Below are positions 6,919 through 13,412 of a stretch of DNA of 13,622 nt, piece by piece. How positions within the stretch are numbered: position 1 is the stretch's first letter; each line of letters begins with the position of its first letter. This DNA is from Atopobiaceae bacterium (lineage in GTDB: Bacteria > Actinomycetota > Coriobacteriia > Coriobacteriales > Atopobiaceae). A program made the position numbers and the translations under genes. The notes beneath the pieces are model-generated. The model saw only the letters and a list, made by a program, of their open reading frames with translations, ran no database searches and was not told the DNA's origin. The stretch is taken from the NCBI GenBank assembly GCA_017510875.1, contig JAFWLX010000047.1, positions 1 through 13,622 of the forward strand, given 5' to 3'.

Positions 6919-8388
6919 ATGCTCGTCTACAACAGCCAAAACCATCGTAAGCAGGAGCTTGAGACCATCGAGCCTGGCAAGATTCGCATGTATGTGTGCG
7001 GACCTACGGTCTACGACCAGATTCACATTGGCAACGCCCGTACGTTCCTGAGCTTTGACGTCATTCGTCGCTACCTTATGTACAAAGGCTATGAGGTCAC
7101 GTTTGCCCAGAACCTCACCGATGTCGATGACAAGATCATCAACCGTGCCAACGAGGAGGGACGTAGCGCTGCCGAGGTGGCCGAGGAGTACAGCAACGCC
7201 TTCATAGAGCAGATGCACCGTTTTGGCATTCTTGATCCCAATATTCGCCCGCGCGCCACGCGCGAGATTGAGGCCATGCAGGACATGATCTTGCGCCTCA
7301 TCGAGAAGGACCATGCGTACGTGGCTGCCAACGGCGATGTGTACTTCTCGGTGCGCTCGGACCCGCAGTATGGCATTCTCTCGGGACGCGACCTTGATCA
7401 GCTGCGTGCAGGCGAGCGTGTTGAGGTTAACGACGAGAAGCGCGACCCGTTTGACTTTGCGTTGTGGAAGGCCGCCAAGCCTGGCGAGCCCAGCTGGCCA
7501 AGCCCTTGGGGCGAGGGACGCCCTGGCTGGCACACCGAGTGCTGCGCCATGATTCATCGCTATCTTGGCACGCCCATCGACATTCATGGTGGTGGCCAGG
7601 ACCTGGTCTTTCCTCATCACGAGAACGAGACGGCCCAAGCCATGTGCGCTTGGGATCACGTGCTGGCCAACTATTGGATGCACACGGGCATGCTGCGCGT
7701 GAACGGCGACAAGATGTCAAAGAGCTTGGGCAACTTCTTTACGCTCAAAGAGATCTTGGACAGCTATCCTGCCGATGCGGTGCGCCTGCTTATGCTGCAG
7801 ACCCACTATCGGTCGGCGCTTGACTTCCAGACCGACCAGCTGGATGGTGCCGTGGGAACACTTGACCGCCTGCGTACCTGCGTAAAGAACCTGCGTTGGG
7901 CGGCCAAGAACGCGCCCGACGACGGCAACCTCACCACGGCCGACCGTACGCTGTCGCAGGCCTGCGATGAGGCCCGCGCCGACTTCATTCGTCAGATGGA
8001 TGACGACTTTAACACTGCAGGTGGCCTTGCTGCCATTTTTGAGCTGGTGACAGCTGCCAACAAGTACCTTGTCGAGGCTGGCGAGGACATTGCTACGGCA
8101 CCTGCGCTGCGCGCCGCTGACACTATCTGCGAGCTTGCCGGCGTGATGGGTATCGAACTCGAGCAGGCTCAGAGCGACCTGCCGGCAGAGCTAGTTGACC
8201 TTGCGCGCGAGAATGCAGGGTATACGGGAGGCGATCCCGAGGAGGCCGCCGAGGTACTGCTGGCTGCACGCCAGGAGGCCCGTGCCGCCAAAGACTGGGC
8301 CACGGCCGATGCCATCCGTGACGGCATCACTGCCTTGGGGCTCGTGCTGGAGGATACCGCAGCAGGTGCTCGCCTGAGCAGGGCGTAG
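6919..8388 (+). CDS. cysS: Cysteinyl-tRNA synthetase
   Basis: This 489-residue class I aminoacyl-tRNA synthetase charges tRNA-Cys in the cytoplasm. C27 in YVCGPTVYD is a zinc ligand, and HIGN (36-39) is the HIGH-type ATP motif. WHTECCAM and FPHHENE supply the remaining zinc ligands, and KMSKS lies at 265-269. A helical anticodon-binding part fills the C-terminal third. The ATG at 6919 is chosen because AAAGGAG (6904-6910) stands 8 nt upstream and LVYNSQ is the usual N-terminus. An in-frame GTG at 6811 would translate the leader hairpin and is rejected. This is full-length CysS, not the shorter mycothiol ligase MshC. cysS between ispF and rlmB matches the mycobacterial order. Confidence 0.97.
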   Translation: MLVYNSQNHRKQELETIEPGKIRMYVCGPTVYDQIHIGNARTFLSFDVIRRYLMYKGYEVTFAQNLTDVDDKIINRANEEGRSAAEVAEEYSNAFIEQMHRFGILDPNIRPRATREIEAMQDMILRLIEKDHAYVAANGDVYFSVRSDPQYGILSGRDLDQLRAGERVEVNDEKRDPFDFALWKAAKPGEPSWPSPWGEGRPGWHTECCAMIHRYLGTPIDIHGGGQDLVFPHHENETAQAMCAWDHVLANYWMHTGMLRVNGDKMSKSLGNFFTLKEILDSYPADAVRLLMLQTHYRSALDFQTDQLDGAVGTLDRLRTCVKNLRWAAKNAPDDGNLTTADRTLSQACDEARADFIRQMDDDFNTAGGLAAIFELVTAANKYLVEAGEDIATAPALRAADTICELAGVMGIELEQAQSDLPAELVDLARENAGYTGGDPEEAAEVLLAARQEARAAKDWATADAIRDGITALGLVLEDTAAGARLSRA

Positions 8389-8419
8389 GGATACTCCCCT
8401 TTGTACCTCCGGGGCACCA

Positions 8420-8433
8420 GGAACAGCTGTTCC
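8420..8433. promoter_or_regulatory. Perfect 14-bp palindrome matching a gram-positive SOS box
   Basis: GGAACAGCTGTTCC is a perfect palindrome in the 80-bp cysS-rlmB gap, 35 bp before the rlmB ATG. It fits GAAC-N4-GTTC, the core of LexA/DinR operators in Bacillus and Actinobacteria, but lacks the outer C/G of the full CGAAC-N4-GTTCG consensus. A match this size could occur by chance in a window this long, so the operator role is a hypothesis. Confidence 0.35.
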
Positions 8434-8468
8434 ACCAGGGCAGACATCGAATCATAGATAGGCGGGTT

Positions 8469-9467
8469 ATGGCAAAGAACCAATCACAAAGACCGGGACG
8501 CGACGTGCGCGGCGGAAAGGGTAAGTCTTCCGCGCGGCCTGCCGGTGGCAAGAAGCCCTACGGCAAGGGCAAGTCGCCTGCCGTGCATGGCACCTACCAG
8601 CGCAAGCCCACACGTGGTAGCCAGGTGCCAAGCTCCGGCTCATGGATTGAGGGGCGTCGCGCGGTTGCCGAGGCGATTGAGGTAGGTATGCCTTTGCGTC
8701 GCGCGCTGGTGGCCGATGGCGATGGCTCTCTTGCCGACACCGTTCGCCAATTAGAGCAGGCTGGCGTGCCGCTTGAACGCGTTCCTCGCTCTCGTTTGGA
8801 TGCTATCTCGTCTCATGGGGCACATCAGGGTATTGCCGTGCAGGCGGCGCCGTTCAAGTATGCCGAGCTGTCTGATGTGATCGAGCGTGCTGGCACGGGC
8901 GATGCTCTGGTTGTGCTGCTGGACCATGTGACCGACCAGGGCAACCTGGGGGCCATAGTGAGGTCGGCCGAAGTGGTGGGTGCCGCAGGCGTGGTCATTG
9001 CCAAGGCTCGTGCTGCGGGCGTGGGTGTTGGCGCCTACAAGACCTCTGCCGGTGCGGTGCTCCATCTGCCTGTAGCCCAGGTGTCAAACTTGGCAACGGC
9101 TATCGAGACGCTCAAGCAGCATGGCTTTTGGGTTGGCGGTGCAACCGAGCATGCCCATGATGACGTGTGGAGCGCGCCTATGGGCGGGCGCCTGTGCCTG
9201 GTGATGGGGTCTGAGGGTTCGGGCATTTCGCGCTTGGTGCGTGATCGCTGCGACTTTGAGTGCAAGCTGCCCCAACGTGGCCGCGTTGAGAGCCTGAACG
9301 TTGCCCAGGCGGCAACGGTCATGTGCTACGAGTGGTTGCGTCGCACAAGCGCCGAGGGCAAGAGCGCTCCTGTGCAGGATGCGCCATCTTCGCATGTGGT
9401 AGAAGATGACAGCGCCTCGTACTTGGTTGATGCGGCGTCCTCCTTTGATGTGGACTGGGACCTATAG
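8469..9467 (+). CDS. rlmB: 23S rRNA 2'-O-ribose methyltransferase, RlmB/TrmH (SPOUT) family
   Basis: This protein of 332 residues probably methylates the ribose of a 23S rRNA guanosine (G2251 in E. coli), using S-adenosylmethionine. A basic, Gly/Lys-rich tail (1-55) precedes a substrate-binding domain starting at WIEGRRAVAEAI. The SPOUT domain has motif 1 (DHVTDQGNLGAIVRSAEV, from D152), motif 2 (MGSEGSG, 246-252) and motif 3 (ESLNVAQA, 274-281), which form the knotted SAM site. An acidic tail of about 40 residues ends the protein; both tails are longer than in E. coli RlmB. The ribosome site (AGGCGGG) is moderate. yacP begins 2 bp after the stop. The exact rRNA target is inferred from the family. 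Confidence 0.9.
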   Translation: MAKNQSQRPGRDVRGGKGKSSARPAGGKKPYGKGKSPAVHGTYQRKPTRGSQVPSSGSWIEGRRAVAEAIEVGMPLRRALVADGDGSLADTVRQLEQAGVPLERVPRSRLDAISSHGAHQGIAVQAAPFKYAELSDVIERAGTGDALVVLLDHVTDQGNLGAIVRSAEVVGAAGVVIAKARAAGVGVGAYKTSAGAVLHLPVAQVSNLATAIETLKQHGFWVGGATEHAHDDVWSAPMGGRLCLVMGSEGSGISRLVRDRCDFECKLPQRGRVESLNVAQAATVMCYEWLRRTSAEGKSAPVQDAPSSHVVEDDSASYLVDAASSFDVDWDL

Positions 9468-9469
9468 CC

Positions 9470-10051
9470 ATGGCAAAGCGACAGTTGCCTCTGTTGGTGG
9501 TTGACGGATACAACGTCATCTACGGAACCACACGTTACGAGGTGCTCATTGACGAGCATGCTGGTGCGGGGGCGCTGGCGGATGTTGCCTCGCTCTCGCG
9601 TGACCCATACGGGCATGACCCTTTTGAGCGGGCGCGCGAGGCACTTATCACTGATGTTGCAGCATATGCACAGGGTTCGTACGATCCTGTTGTCGTGTTT
9701 GATGCGGCAGAGAACCTGTCTGACGAGCGTCCCGACTTCTCACGCGCAGGCGTGCGGGTAGTGTTCTCGCGCACGGGGGAGAGCGCAGACTCGGTTATCG
9801 AACGGTTGGCTACACGTGCGCGTCGACAGTCGCGCGACGTGTTGCTGGTCACCTCTGACAATACGATCCGCTTTACTGTGGGAGGAATACCCATCACTAC
9901 GGTGTCAAGCCAGCTGCTAGCTACCAACATCGAGGTGGTTTCAAGCGAGATTGACACCGCACGTACCGAGCGTAGCTACGGACGCATGACGCTCGAAGAC
10001 CGCCTCTCTCCAGAGGCTCGCGAGAAACTCTGGAAGATGCTGGGACGCTAA
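9470..10051 (+). CDS. yacP: NYN (PIN-like) domain RNase, YacP/Rae1 family
   Basis: This 193-residue protein belongs to the YacP group. Its Bacillus member, Rae1, cleaves mRNA at the ribosomal A site. The fold's acidic residues are visible: D12 in VVDGYNVIYG, D78 in VVFDAAEN, D107 in SADSVIERL and D130 in TSDN. Residues 24-52 look like a family-variable insertion. The start lies 2 bp after the rlmB stop, so the two are surely co-transcribed, and rlmB-yacP is a recurrent gram-positive pair. It meets the minus-strand membrane gene tail to tail 15 bp later. Nuclease activity is inferred from the family. Confidence 0.88.
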   Translation: MAKRQLPLLVVDGYNVIYGTTRYEVLIDEHAGAGALADVASLSRDPYGHDPFERAREALITDVAAYAQGSYDPVVVFDAAENLSDERPDFSRAGVRVVFSRTGESADSVIERLATRARRQSRDVLLVTSDNTIRFTVGGIPITTVSSQLLATNIEVVSSEIDTARTERSYGRMTLEDRLSPEAREKLWKMLGR

Positions 10052-10066
10052 AGGAGCGTAGTGTCG

Positions 10067-11727
10067 CTACTGCTCTATAGCCGCTATCTGCTGGCGTCGA
10101 GTATACGTGGCCAGGAAGGGCAGGGTTATGAGGATAGGCGCACCAAGCATGAGCGGTGTCACATAACGGCAAAGCACCACAGGTCCAAGGATGACCGAAA
10201 CACCTGTGACGCAAAGAATGCGAGTACAAGGCCGTCCCGCTGCCGTCGCTCCGAGATGGCGCATCCAATTGAGGCAAGCAGGAGCCAGAAGTATAGACCT
10301 GCCGAGCTCACTACGCCTAGGAATGGGACGCGCGAGAAATTCTCGTTATGCCAAAGATAGAGGTAGTGGAGCAGTTCATCTACGGCCGGGAAGGCGCTCA
10401 TGCTTTGGATGTCAATGTAGCGTTCGTCGTACTGGCTCGCAACGGAGCACTCTGGCTCCACGAACGGGTGATACATGAGCTCGTCCGGATAGGATTTGAA
10501 GGGGTACCAGAGGCCAATGGTGCTACGGGCAGCCGCGAGCGCATAATCAACGGGATAGCGCAATCCCAGACGTAGCCACAACCCGACGAACCCCATAAGG
10601 TCACCTTCAACCTCAGTGTCGTTCATACCTTCTTTGATGTCATCAGAGATACGCGTCATGCGGTAGCCCACATCAAGGGCGCGCTCGTTGTAGTAACGCT
10701 CAATTTGTGCGCGATCGGCTTCGGAGAGCTCGTCTCTATGCGAGCCATACACCTCGATAATCTGGTGGTCAGGGATGGAAGACATCCCCTCGATGGTCGA
10801 GTATCGCTTGACGCCAAGAAAGCTGCAGATGGGTCCGGTATAGATGGACGCAACCACGATAGCAATGACAATCGACCCTGCTAGCCGAGCACGACCCAGC
10901 TTTGGGAAGAAGGGCACGGCTAAAAGGGTAAGTCCCAAGATGAAGACGCCCGTGTTTCTCACGAGACAGAAAGCTAGGCAGAGAAGGGCAAAACGCGGCA
11001 AGGCGTACGGACGGGCCCAGTATGCGTGTGGGTCAAGGGATAGCTCGACAAAATTGACCGCGATAAGAACAAAGAGTGCCGCAAAAGGTGAATCCTGCGC
11101 AGAGGAGAAGATGACCATAGGGATGGTGGGCACAAGGGCAAGTATTGCTGTGGCGATTGCCATGAGCAGTGGCCTGCCTGTTTGCATGATAAGACGCAGC
11201 ATCCGTTGTGCGGCGTAGTAGGCAAGCACGCCCTGCAGTAGCGTGAGGGCTGCAAGACCAAGCTCATAGTTACCAAGCAACCTGTGCGAAGTCTCAACAA
11301 AGAGCCAGAAGGTCCACGAGTAGGGCACAGACCATTGAGCACGTACTGGTACATCGGACATGGCATGCTCGATGTACCAGTACGGAGCGTCGTAGCCGTA
11401 AACGCCGGGAAAGAGCACGAGATACCAGGCAATCCATGCAATGGCAAGCGCAATGAGGGACCAACGGAGGGCAGCGGACATGAGTTCCGTAGACGTCGGC
11501 TCTGATCGTTCGGCGCGAACGAGTGCCGAGAGAGTGCCATAGATGACGGGCGTGAGGAGTGCACCAACACCTAAGATGCCAAGAAAGGTGAGGAGTCCAC
11601 CGTGCAGATGGTCGCTCTCATCAAGCATGTAGCCCAGCACTGTAAAGGCCGAGAATAGGATCGCAAGCACTATCGATACGATAAGTCTCCTGCGGTTAAG
11701 GGTCCTCAAGAGGTCAGTCATGTGCAT
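10067..11727 (-). pseudogene. Polytopic membrane protein (DUF6020-like), frameshifted near its 3' end
   Basis: The reading frame from the ATG at 11727 (GGAAGG 8 nt upstream; a second ATG at 11721) runs 522 codons to a TGA at 10159. It encodes about ten hydrophobic segments, starting around 14-34, 44-66 and 84-106. A conserved-looking external motif, LFPGVYGYDAPYW, follows the third. Near the end the frame turns abnormal (FRSSLDLWCFAVM), while the neighbouring frame continues a plausible membrane segment: VSVILGPVVLCRYVTPLML, ending RRQQIAAIEQ at 10067. Restoring one base in the A-run at 10198-10200 joins them as ...ASQVFSVILGP..., giving 553 residues. So this is a one-base deletion or a sequencing error. 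The family resembles uncharacterised GT-C-like membrane proteins of cell-surface glycosylation; that assignment is tentative. A truncated glycosyltransferase lies just upstream. Confidence 0.8.
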
Positions 11728-11875
11728 TATTGAAACCTTCCAGGAACTGGTGAGTGAGGTGGTGCACTAGTAAGTCGTCCACAACCTTACCGATAGTAAT
11801 TTCCTCGTTGTAGCAGGGGATCAGTACGGCAACGATATCTGAAGGAAGAGACTCGTGAATCTGGCTGGGTGTCAT
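11714..11875 (-). pseudogene. Truncated family 2 glycosyltransferase, N-terminal remnant
   Basis: A 53-codon frame starts at the ATG at 11875. Residues 13-35 contain DIVAVLIPCYNEEITIGKV, the unmistakable first strand and nucleotide-binding loop of DPM1-type GT2 enzymes, which move sugars from UDP or GDP donors to polyprenyl phosphate. From about residue 36 the match stops, and LVHHLTHQFLEGFNNAHD leads to a TGA at 11714. Everything else of the normal 230-350 residues is missing, including the DXD region. The end overlaps the membrane gene start by 14 bp, as expected for an operon, so an in-frame internal deletion that spared the original C-terminus is a good explanation. The product cannot be an active transferase. 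Confidence 0.75.
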
Positions 11876-11909
11876 TGCTCTCACTTGTTTGTCGCTGTAA
11901 GTCCATCAC

Positions 11910-11937
11910 ATTATACTTGAACATGGAATATCGAAAA
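11910..11937 (-). promoter_or_regulatory. Promoter of the decayed glycosyltransferase/membrane-protein unit
   Basis: On the minus strand a perfect TATAAT (11915-11910) lies 35 nt before the glycosyltransferase-remnant ATG, with a poor -35 candidate TTTTCG (11937-11932) at a 16-bp gap. Transcription would begin near 11903. The consensus -10 suggests the unit can still be transcribed. Confidence 0.5.
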
Positions 11938-11982
11938 CGATGGCTGCGCGCTTGATGCCGCACCATTGAAGCAGCGAACTTG

Positions 11983-11991
11983 TGGTAGAAT
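11983..11991 (+). promoter_or_regulatory. Extended -10 promoter of tRNA-Thr
   Basis: TGGTAGAAT fits the extended -10 form TGnTATAAT with one mismatch in the hexamer. Transcription would begin around 11998, a few bases before the tRNA. A -35 candidate, TTGAAG (11966-11971), is 14 bp upstream of the hexamer, too close to be standard. Confidence 0.5.
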
Positions 11992-12002
11992 ACTCATCCA
12001 CT

Positions 12003-12077
12003 GCCAGAGTGGCTCAATGGTAGAGCACCGGCCTTGTAATCCGGTGGTTATGGGTTCGATTCCCATCTCTGGCTCCA
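12003..12077 (+). tRNA. tRNA-Thr (anticodon UGU), CCA encoded
   Basis: The cloverleaf folds by eye. The acceptor stem GCCAGAG (12003-12009) pairs with CTCTGGC (12067-12073), followed by T and an encoded CCA. The D stem is GCTC/GAGC (12012-12015 with 12023-12026). The anticodon loop CTTGTAA (12033-12039) carries TGT at 12035-12037. The T stem ATGGG/CCCAT encloses the loop TTCGATT. It reads ACA codons (and other ACN by wobble). The anticodon stem has a C-U mismatch at its loop-closing pair (12032 with 12040); the other four pairs are G-C. Confidence 0.96.
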
Positions 12078-12086
12078 TAATAAAAC

Positions 12087-12128
12087 AGCAGGTCAACGGC
12101 TATGTTTACCGTTGACCTGCTTGCTTTT
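12087..12128 (+). terminator. Intrinsic terminator of tRNA-Thr
   Basis: AGCAGGTCAACGG (12087-12099) pairs perfectly with CCGTTGACCTGCT (12109-12121) around a 9-nt loop and is followed by TGCTTTT. It begins 10 nt after the tRNA, so the tRNA is a single-gene transcript. Confidence 0.9.
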
Positions 12129-12136
12129 GATAGTCG

Positions 12137-12179
12137 GTTGCGCCATTGCCATGCCGTCGAGTTGCGCCTAAGTTGCGCC
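12137..12179 (+). repeat. Three direct GTTGCGCC repeats
   Basis: GTTGCGCC occurs at 12137-12144, 12161-12168 and 12172-12179, with the last two 11 bp apart. They follow the tRNA terminator directly. Such short direct repeats can be protein-binding sites, including integrase arm sites beside a tRNA, but no integrase gene is in the window. Confidence 0.5.
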
Positions 12180-12199
12180 CAACGTCTTTGAAAGTGGAC

Positions 12200-12244
12200 A
12201 AAAAAGAGGTCCGCGGCTTCCACTACTGGATGCCAACGGACCTC
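12200..12244 (-). terminator. Minus-strand intrinsic-terminator-like hairpin
   Basis: GAGGTCCG (12206-12213) pairs with CGGACCTC (12237-12244). An inner stem GGC-t-TCCA with TGGA-t-GCC closes on a CTAC tetraloop. Read on the minus strand the stem is followed by TTTTTT (12205-12200), a textbook terminator. No minus-strand gene upstream of it is recognised. Confidence 0.65.
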
Positions 12245-12260
12245 GCATTGGGCCAAAAAA

Positions 12261-12397
12261 GCTCCGTCTGCACAGCGCTTATGGCCTCGAGAAACCCTGG
12301 CGCTGCGTCGCCGCGTCGGGCTCCGATTCCAATAATAGCAAAGAGGGCAGTGGTCTATAGCAAAACAAAAGAGCCAGCGGCTCCGTCTGCACAGCGC
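12261..12397 (+). repeat. 18-bp direct repeat pair
   Basis: GCTCCGTCTGCACAGCGC occurs exactly at 12261-12278 and 12380-12397. Each copy lies near an A-tract (AAAAAA at 12255-12260; AAAACAAAA at 12362-12370). The first copy contains CAGCGC, which can pair with GCGCTG at 12300-12305. Confidence 0.75.
12361..12383 (-). terminator. Compact minus-strand terminator-like hairpin
   Basis: GAGCC-AGC-GGCTC (12371-12383) is a 5-bp hairpin. On the minus strand it is followed by TTTTGTTTTG (12370-12361). It overlaps the second 18-bp repeat. The gene it would serve is not evident. Confidence 0.55.
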
Positions 12398-12416
12398 CCC
12401 TAGCTCTAAGAGCAGC

Positions 12417-12486
12417 CTAGGACCCGGCTTCCAAATACTTCGCCCGGCGCTCAGCTGTTCATTGGAATCATAGCCCACGGTCCTAG
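12417..12486. repeat. 70-nt compound inverted repeat
   Basis: CTAGGACC (12417-12424) pairs with GGTCCTAG (12479-12486). Inside, TTCCAA pairs with TTGGAA, and GGCT with AGCC, leaving small bulges. The result is one long imperfect hairpin with a ~27-nt G+C-rich apical loop. It has no T-tract, so it may be a structured RNA or a DNA-level palindrome. Confidence 0.5.
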
Positions 12487-12592
12487 CTAACCTTGGTAAA
12501 AGCCCCTGTCTGTCGCACAACGTACAAAAGCCCATGCTGTGCGTTTCGCGGCCTTCTCCGCTTGCCTACGCTTGCCAGACGCGGCCTAAGAT

Positions 12593-12640
12593 GAAAGGCG
12601 CTTCACACCTACCCCAACTGGTCGGTGGATAGCGCCTTTC
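12593..12640. repeat. Hairpin with GAAAGGCGCT arms
   Basis: GAAAGGCGCT (12593-12602) pairs perfectly with AGCGCCTTTC (12631-12640) around 28 nt that can fold further (CACC/GGTG). The outer bases are A-rich on the left and T-rich on the right, as in a bidirectional terminator. The arms recur almost exactly at 12959-12998. Confidence 0.6.
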
Positions 12641-12689
12641 AACCAGTATACACGCGTCAGGCCAGATTGTTTTCGACTAGAATGTGTTT

Positions 12690-12775
12690 GGGAGTTTCCC
12701 CGCCGCCGGTCGGGGGGTTTAACTCCCGTACGCCGCTCCTTTTTCGGGTTAAGTTCACGATTCAGGGAGCGGCGT
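12690..12775 (+). terminator. Two adjacent hairpins, the second terminator-like on the plus strand
   Basis: GGGAGTT (12690-12696) pairs with AACTCCC (12721-12727), with an inner CCCC/GGGG stem. Immediately after, ACGCCGCTCC (12730-12739) pairs perfectly with GGAGCGGCGT (12766-12775) and is followed by CTTTGTT. The second could terminate plus-strand transcription; no gene is recognised before it. Confidence 0.5.
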
Positions 12776-12792
12776 CTTTGTTCTCGCAATGG

Positions 12793-12910
12793 AAAAGCCC
12801 GAACCCCTTTCACTTACTTGAATGGGACCCGGGCAATTCACTAATGACTTTCTACCACGCAAATAAAAGAGCCAGGAGGTCTGCCCCGGTTCCTCAAACC
12901 CAGGCTTTCT
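12793..12910 (-). terminator. Two minus-strand terminator-like hairpins
   Basis: GCCCG (12797-12801) pairs with CGGGC (12830-12834), with CCC/GGG and TTCA/TGAA inside. On the minus strand it ends in TTTTCC. A second, weaker hairpin pairs GAGCC (12869-12873) with GGCTT (12903-12907) and on the minus strand runs into TTTTATTT. Neither has a recognised gene to serve. Confidence 0.45.
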
Positions 12911-12958
12911 CTTGCTCAATGAGATTGTATCCCATTTCGCCAATAGCCTTCGCAATAA

Positions 12959-12998
12959 GAAAGGCGCCCAGTTCCCCATGGAGGACCAGAGCGCCTTT
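12959..12998. terminator. Hairpin with AAAGGCGC arms, possibly bidirectional terminator
   Basis: AAAGGCGC (12960-12967) pairs with GCGCCTTT (12991-12998) around 23 nt, the same 8+23+8 geometry as the hairpin at 12206-12244. Its arms match those of the hairpin at 12593-12640. On the minus strand it is followed by CTTATT. Confidence 0.55.
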
Positions 12999-13060
12999 AT
13001 GCACATAGGATCAACCATTTCGCGCTAGTTCAACGGTAGGTACCTAAACCGCATGGCGTA

Positions 13061-13109
13061 CCGATAGCGAGCCCATGCGTGCATGATCTAGAGCACACGC
13101 ACCTATCGG
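13061..13109. repeat. Long imperfect hairpin
   Basis: CCGATAG (13061-13067) pairs with CTATCGG (13103-13109). TGCGTGC inside pairs with GCA-ca-CGCA, leaving a 2-nt bulge and a 10-nt loop. It lies just before the inverted-repeat segment. No function is recognised. Confidence 0.45.
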
Positions 13110-13156
13110 CCCGCCTGTTGCAAGGAGGTGGCCCCACACCCTCCCCCCGCCCCCAC

Positions 13157-13190
13157 GGCACGCCCCGGCGCATTGTGCCTTTTTTTCTTT
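13157..13190 (+). terminator. Intrinsic terminator in the left inverted-repeat arm
   Basis: GGCAC (13157-13161) pairs with GTGCC (13175-13179) and is followed by seven T, C and further T. The mirrored right arm keeps the T-tract on the minus strand, but its stem is broken (GGCCCGCC instead of GGCACGCC). Confidence 0.6.
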
Positions 13191-13392
13191 TGGAAATTTG
13201 CGAGGGGTGCGCAAAACGCTAGGCAACCCAAAGACGTTGTTGCCTACTGCGGCTATACGCTGGCCGTGCTGTACGAACGATGCGCAAAGCGCGCAAAAAC
13301 TTACTGTGCGCATATCAGCGCCGCGCATGTGCGCGCATGGCGTTTGAGGCGCGCACGCACCACGCCGAGGGGCGCACAAGGTATCACGTACT

Positions 13393-13412
13393 TTTTGAAA
13401 CGTTTTGAAACG
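13393..13412 (+). repeat. Tandem TTTTGAAACG repeat
   Basis: TTTTGAAACG occurs twice head to tail (13393-13402, 13403-13412), followed by ATGCGCA and the perfect palindrome GTATTAATAC (13422-13431). TTGAAA with TAATAC 15 bp downstream could be a poor promoter. The arrangement suggests a regulatory or protein-binding site, but nothing confirms it. Confidence 0.5.

Noticed and set aside
12014..12535. Minus-strand ORF of 173 codons
   Set aside because: It reads antisense through tRNA-Thr (the typical DGNRTHNHRI artefact) and through terminator hairpins, with no ribosome site or family resemblance.
12625..13018. Overlapping ORFs of 127 (plus) and 87 (minus) codons in the hairpin region
   Set aside because: They run through several perfect hairpins, have no recognisable domain and no good ribosome site, and occupy the same DNA on opposite strands.
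13027..13050. tRNA-like D-arm sequence (AGTTCAACGGTAGG)
   Set aside because: No acceptor stem, anticodon arm or GTTCRA T-loop follows at the right spacing.
13392..13412. cre-like (CcpA) site in the TTTTGAAACG tandem
   Set aside because: The spacing around the central CG is one base short of the cre consensus and the right half does not match.
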